Source of the DNA: CAYWRZ01 sp964460845
GTDB taxonomy: Bacteria; Bacteroidota; Bacteroidia; Flavobacteriales_D; UBA2798
NCBI GenBank assembly: GCA_964460845.1
Contig: CAYWRZ010000006.1
Span: forward strand, 1-64,000
Length of the DNA: 64,000 nt
Reading direction: 5' to 3'
In this document: one piece after another, positions 60,716-64,000 of the stretch
How the letters are laid out: the number at the start of each line of letters is the position of its first letter
How positions within the stretch are numbered: position 1 is the first letter of the stretch
Program-made: the position numbers and the translations under genes
The notes under the pieces: model-generated
Told to the model about the DNA's origin: nothing
The model's database searches: none
The model's input: only the letters and a program-made list of their open reading frames with translations

Positions 60716-61012
60716 CTATTTCCGCATCTTGATCAGCACGTATATACCCATACAGGAAAGCGCGGTCAGCCCCACTATCCAATAAAGCTGATCCTTTAAT
60801 CCGCCCGAGTGCCCGGCGCTTATCCCACCCGTTTTGTAAGCCGTATGCGACACCGCATCCTCTGCTTCGCGAATCTCAGAAGGCGGTAAAGCATACACTT
60901 TTATAGGCTGGATAAACCAGTGAACCGCAGGGCTTTGTGCCATACAGGTAAAAGTGAAAGTAAACGCAAAGCAAATCAACAGCAGGCCCTGGCGTAAAGC
61001 GTTACGTTTCAT
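60716..61012 (-). CDS. Small exported membrane protein of unknown function
   Basis: 98 aa. Signal-like N-terminus (LLLICFAFTFTFTCMAQS), a short polar region, then a C-terminal membrane helix (LYWIVGLTALSCMGIYVLI) with basic end KMRK. Convergent with the preceding gene, 5 bp apart. No family recognised. A TACCTTTG box on the minus strand (61159-61166) is 147 bp upstream. Confidence 0.55.
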   Translation of the reverse strand: MKRNALRQGLLLICFAFTFTFTCMAQSPAVHWFIQPIKVYALPPSEIREAEDAVSHTAYKTGGISAGHSGGLKDQLYWIVGLTALSCMGIYVLIKMRK

Positions 61013-61510
61013 AGGACTGTAGCTAAGATTGACATTTAAATTGCAGGCATCGCAAGACCTGTAGATACCTTACGAATACACCCGTTTTACACAATAAATG
61101 AGGCCGATAAGGGCCTTTACCGTACATCGCAACCCATAGTGGCGAAAATACGCTTCAGCAAAGGTAGTTTTTTTTTGCTTTCGTATTGATTATTAGACTA
61201 AAAGAAAAAACCTAAGCTCCTTTTCTCCGGTTTTGTGAAGAATTCTCTTAAACCGCTTTATTTGCTTTCCCGTTGTGCCGCCTTTTGTACAGGTTTCGGG
61301 AGCCAGATCGGGTAGTCCTGGGAATACGCGCTACATTTAGCTAAAAAACAAACGCTTACACGCTTATTTAGATTTATTTTAAAGTGACTTGAAAGACGCA
61401 AAACGGGTATTTTTGCTCAACATATTATATACCTTTGTGCCGCCTTGTCTGAAAAGACGGCTTTTGCCGGGCAATAAGGCGGGGCATAACTCAAGAGCGC
61501 TTACACTGCT
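61013..61510 (+). other. 498-bp region upstream of nuoA with a promoter box and a structured leader
   Basis: No credible gene. TACCTTTG (61430-61437) is an exact -7 box. Directly after it, CCGCCTT (61440-61446) can pair with AAGGCGG (61476-61482), enclosing two small hairpins: GTCT-GAAA-AGAC with a GNRA-type loop, and GGC-TTTT-GCC. The resulting three-way junction would sit in the nuo leader. On the minus strand TACCTTTG at 61159-61166 points to the gene at 60716. Confidence 0.4.
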
Positions 61511-61876
61511 ATGCAATACGCCAACCTCGATTACGTAGCCATTCTGATCCAGTTCGGACTGGCAATGGGATTTGTGGTCACCACCATGCTCGTGACACAC
61601 CTTATCGGTCCTAACCGTAAAAGCAAGAAGAAGCTGGAAAATACCGAATGTGGAATTGAAATCGTGGGCAATGCCCGTATCCCTTTTCACATCAAGTATT
61701 TCATCGTAGCTATTCTCTTCGTACTGTTTGATGTAGAAATTATCTTTACCTACCCCTGGGCCGTAAATTTCAAGGAACTGGGTCTGTTCGGATTTGTGGA
61801 AATGCTGATATTCATCGCCATTTTCCTGGTGGGCTTCTTCTACATCCGCAAAAAAGGCGCGTTGAAATGGGAATAA
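61511..61876 (+). CDS. nuoA: NADH-quinone oxidoreductase subunit A
   Basis: 121 aa, three membrane helices. NTECGIEIVGNARIPFHIKYFIVAILFVLFDVEIIFTYPWAV contains the family signature (E.YECG....G.AR..F.I.(F)F..A..F..FDVE..F.(Y)PWA). Part of the membrane arm of complex I near the quinone site. First gene of the nuo operon; nuoB follows after 22 bp. Confidence 0.97.
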   Translation: MQYANLDYVAILIQFGLAMGFVVTTMLVTHLIGPNRKSKKKLENTECGIEIVGNARIPFHIKYFIVAILFVLFDVEIIFTYPWAVNFKELGLFGFVEMLIFIAIFLVGFFYIRKKGALKWE

Positions 61877-61898
61877 ATCAAGAAAAGGAATTTCAAGT

Positions 61899-62453
61899 AT
61901 GACCTCACCGACGAACAAGATTGAAATGGCGGAAGCACCCGAAGGATATCGCGGAGAAGGCTTTTTCGCTACCCGCCTCGACAAGGTAGTGGCGCTGGCA
62001 CGGGCCAATTCACTGTGGCCGCTTCCTTTTGCCACCTCATGCTGTGGTATCGAATTTATGGCCACAATGGGTTCTAACTACGATTTAGGACGTTTCGGCT
62101 CCGAAAAGCTTTCTTTCTCACCCCGTCAGGCCGACCTGCTGATGGTAATGGGTACCATCGCTAAAAAAATGGGACCCGTAGTCAAACAAACCTACCTGCA
62201 GATGGCTGAGCCCCGCTGGGTTATCGCCGTAGGTGCCTGTGCCTCAAGCGGTGGTATTTTCGACACCTACTCTGTGCTGCAAGGCATCGATAAAGTGGTA
62301 CCGGTCGATGTCTATGTACCCGGCTGCCCGCCCCGCCCCGAGCAAATTCTCGACGGCATCATGAAAATACAGGAACTGGTGAAAAACGAACCGCTTCGCA
62401 GAAGACACCAGTCTGAATACAAACAACTATTGGCTTCTTACGGCATCGAGTAA
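61899..62453 (+). CDS. nuoB: NADH-quinone oxidoreductase subunit B
   Basis: 184 aa. The four cysteines of cluster N2 are visible: FATSCCGIEFMA (two), AVGACASSGG and VYVPGCPPRPEQIL. N2 passes electrons to quinone. SPRQADLLMVMGTIAKKMGPVVKQTYLQMAEPRWVIAVGACASSGG is highly conserved. 2 bp before nuoC. Confidence 0.97.
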   Translation: MTSPTNKIEMAEAPEGYRGEGFFATRLDKVVALARANSLWPLPFATSCCGIEFMATMGSNYDLGRFGSEKLSFSPRQADLLMVMGTIAKKMGPVVKQTYLQMAEPRWVIAVGACASSGGIFDTYSVLQGIDKVVPVDVYVPGCPPRPEQILDGIMKIQELVKNEPLRRRHQSEYKQLLASYGIE

Positions 62454-62455
62454 CC

Positions 62456-62962
62456 ATGGCAGCAATCACCCAGGAGCTCATCGCTCAAAAGCTTCAGGCG
62501 CAGTTCGGACAAGACATCCTTTCTATCGAAGCGCCCTACGACCTGCTCACTATAGAGGTACAAAAAAACCGTATCCTCGAAGTGCTTCGCTGGATTCACG
62601 AAGACGACACCCTGCGTTTTCGCTTTCTGACCGATATTACCGGACTTCACTACCCGGAAGAAAAAGGCCGCGAAATCGGAGTGGTGTACCATGTGCACAG
62701 CCTCGAGAACAACATACGCCTCCGCCTCAAATGTTTTCTGCCGATAGAAAAACCCGAAATCGAATCGGCTACCCCGCTGTATGCCGGTGCCAACTGGATG
62801 GAACGCGAAACCTACGACTTTTTCGGGGTGATCTTTACCGGACATCCTAACCTCAAACGCATCCTCAACGTGGACGAAATGGATTATTTCCCCCTGCGTA
62901 AGGAATACCCGCTCGAAGACGGAACCCGTACCGATAAAGAAGATAAATATTTCGGAAGATGA
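62456..62962 (+). CDS. nuoC: NADH-quinone oxidoreductase subunit C
   Basis: 168 aa. FRFLTDITGLHYPEEKGREIGVVYHVHSLENNIRLRLKCFL and PLYAGANWMERETYDFFGVIFTGHPNLKRIL with KEYPLEDG carry the 30-kDa subunit signature (ANW.ERE.YD..G..F.GHP...R..). Separate from nuoD, with which it shares an ATGA stop/start overlap at 62959-62962. Confidence 0.97.
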   Translation: MAAITQELIAQKLQAQFGQDILSIEAPYDLLTIEVQKNRILEVLRWIHEDDTLRFRFLTDITGLHYPEEKGREIGVVYHVHSLENNIRLRLKCFLPIEKPEIESATPLYAGANWMERETYDFFGVIFTGHPNLKRILNVDEMDYFPLRKEYPLEDGTRTDKEDKYFGR

Positions 62963-64000
62963 CGGAAAAGATCATTACCTCAGACCCCAACGACCTCGAT
63001 CAGGCGTACACCACGCTTAACCTGGGTCCGATCCACCCCGCCACGCACGGCGTGATGCAGAACATTCTGAAAATAAGCGGGGAAACCATCATCGACTCTG
63101 AACAAACCATCGGGTATATTCACCGGGCTTTTGAGAAAATCGCCGAACACCGACCCTATTATCAGGTAACGCCACTTACCGACCGACTCAACTACTGCTC
63201 GGCTCCTATCAACAATATGGGCTGGCACATGACCGTCGAAAAGCTCTTAGGCGTACAAACTTCCAAACGCGTCGATTACATGCGGATCATCATCATGGAG
63301 CTTGCCCGCATAGCCGACCACCTGATTTGCAACAGCGTAATCGGTGTGGATATGGGCGCACTTTCCGGATTTACCTACGTGTTTCAGGATCGCGAACGCA
63401 TTTACGACATTTACGAAGAAATATGCGGTGCCCGCCTTACGACCAACATAGGACGTATCGGTGGTTTTGAAAGGGATTTTAACCAAAATGCCATCCGCAA
63501 AATCCGCGAATTCCTGAAAATTTATCCCAAAAAATTACAGGAATTTGAAAGCCTCTTTGTACGCAACCGCATCTTTATGGATCGCACCATCGGTGTGGGC
63601 GGTATCAGTGCCGAAAGAGCGCTCAGCTACGGATTTACCGGCCCCAACCTGCGCGCGGCAGGTGTCGATTACGATGTGCGGGTAGCCAATCCGTACAGCT
63701 CTTACGAAGATTTCGATTTCATCATTCCCATCGGCACAGCCGGCGATGTGTATGACCGTTTTATGGTACGCAACCGCGAAATGTGGGAAAGCCTCCGTAT
63801 CATCGAACACGCGCTGGAAAACCTTCCCGAAGGCCCGCACCACGTCGAAGTGCCCGAATTTTACCTCCCGCCCAAGCAGGAAGTATATACCCAAATGGAA
63901 GCGCTGATTTGGCACTTCAAAATTGTGATGGGTGAAACGGATATTCCCAAAGGTGAAGTGTATCACGCCGTAGAAGGCGGCAACGGCGAGCTCGGGTTTT
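62959..64000 (+). CDS. nuoD: NADH-quinone oxidoreductase subunit D (C-terminus beyond the window)
   Basis: 347 codons are visible, open to the window end; a full NuoD has about 400 residues. Starts at ATG 62959 overlapping the nuoC stop (ATGA). LNLGPIHPATHGVMQNILKI is the family hallmark with the quinone-site His. EKIAEHRPYYQVTPLTDRLNYCSAPINNMGWHMTVEKLL, GALSGFTYVFQDRERIYDIYEEICGARLTTNIGRIGG and LTGP-like FTGPNLRAAGVDYDVR are all typical. It forms the quinone pocket with NuoB. Confidence 0.97.
   Translation, partial: MTEKIITSDPNDLDQAYTTLNLGPIHPATHGVMQNILKISGETIIDSEQTIGYIHRAFEKIAEHRPYYQVTPLTDRLNYCSAPINNMGWHMTVEKLLGVQTSKRVDYMRIIIMELARIADHLICNSVIGVDMGALSGFTYVFQDRERIYDIYEEICGARLTTNIGRIGGFERDFNQNAIRKIREFLKIYPKKLQEFESLFVRNRIFMDRTIGVGGISAERALSYGFTGPNLRAAGVDYDVRVANPYSSYEDFDFIIPIGTAGDVYDRFMVRNREMWESLRIIEHALENLPEGPHHVEVPEFYLPPKQEVYTQMEALIWHFKIVMGETDIPKGEVYHAVEGGNGELGF

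Overview
The window looks like a chromosomal segment from a member of the Bacteroidota. Five genes end in type IX secretion (T9SS) sorting domains of the LYPNP type. The small ribosomal cluster is rpsF-rpsR-rplI without ssb. Several genes are preceded by the phylum's TAnnTTTG -7 box, and the tRNA-Asp gene has the full TTTG-N19-TAnnTTTG promoter. nuoC and nuoD are separate genes, which argues against Bacteroidales, where they are usually fused. I cannot place it more finely. Two runs of exactly 100 N (22775-22874 and 29870-29969) show that this is a scaffold of a draft assembly. Both interrupt tandem repeats inside large surface-protein genes.

Layout. 1-7750: a histone H1-like protein (cut by the window edge), TrmH, a VIT/VWA protein, a tandem array of REP-like palindromes running into a SIMPL-domain gene, a family 9 glycosyltransferase, a TolC-like protein and a conserved unknown. 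7990-10960: a 13-bp tandem repeat, then four tandem paralogues of a small secreted six-cysteine protein, then a T9SS-sorted protein, closed by a terminator. 10975-15908: a minus-strand run of DUF2279 protein, TrkH-type K+ transporter, heptose-phosphate kinase and aspartate aminotransferase. 16027-18172: a membrane-anchored unknown, thioredoxin, DUF58 protein and tRNA-Asp. 18294-37405: an accessory region rich in surface proteins. It holds an esterase, an RCC1-repeat T9SS protein, a lipoprotein resembling the periplasmic half of an RND pump without its membrane domain, two paralogous Ig-repeat T9SS proteins, a methyltransferase, an acetyltransferase, a BASS-type transporter, a small XRE regulator, a DUF4190 lipoprotein and a beta-propeller-like T9SS protein.

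37632-40789: a run of small membrane proteins (lmo0937-like, YtxH, holin-like) leading to an AI-2E family permease, resembling an envelope-stress cluster. 40793-50674: front-end desaturase, RibD, a SnoaL-like protein, a probable operon of saccharopine dehydrogenase, L-2-hydroxyglutarate oxidase and an MFS protein, then HemE overlapping an OmpA-family gene, and a beta-barrel protein. 50999-57972: a coiled-coil lipoprotein, SanA, then TrmN6-RimM-S16, a family 2 glycosyltransferase, a flippase and the S6-S18-L9 operon. 58148-59898: dnaX, whose two halves lie in different frames joined at a run of ten A, as expected for programmed frameshifting that gives gamma and tau. 59944-61012: three small exported or membrane proteins. 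61511-64000: the start of the complex I operon nuoABCD, with nuoD running off the end.

Best candidates for something new: the membrane-less RND-like lipoprotein (23884-25572), the six-cysteine paralogue array with its upstream tandem repeat (7991-10082), the dnaX frameshift, and the REP palindrome built into the coding start of the SIMPL gene. No CRISPR array, insertion sequence, prophage or rRNA gene was seen.
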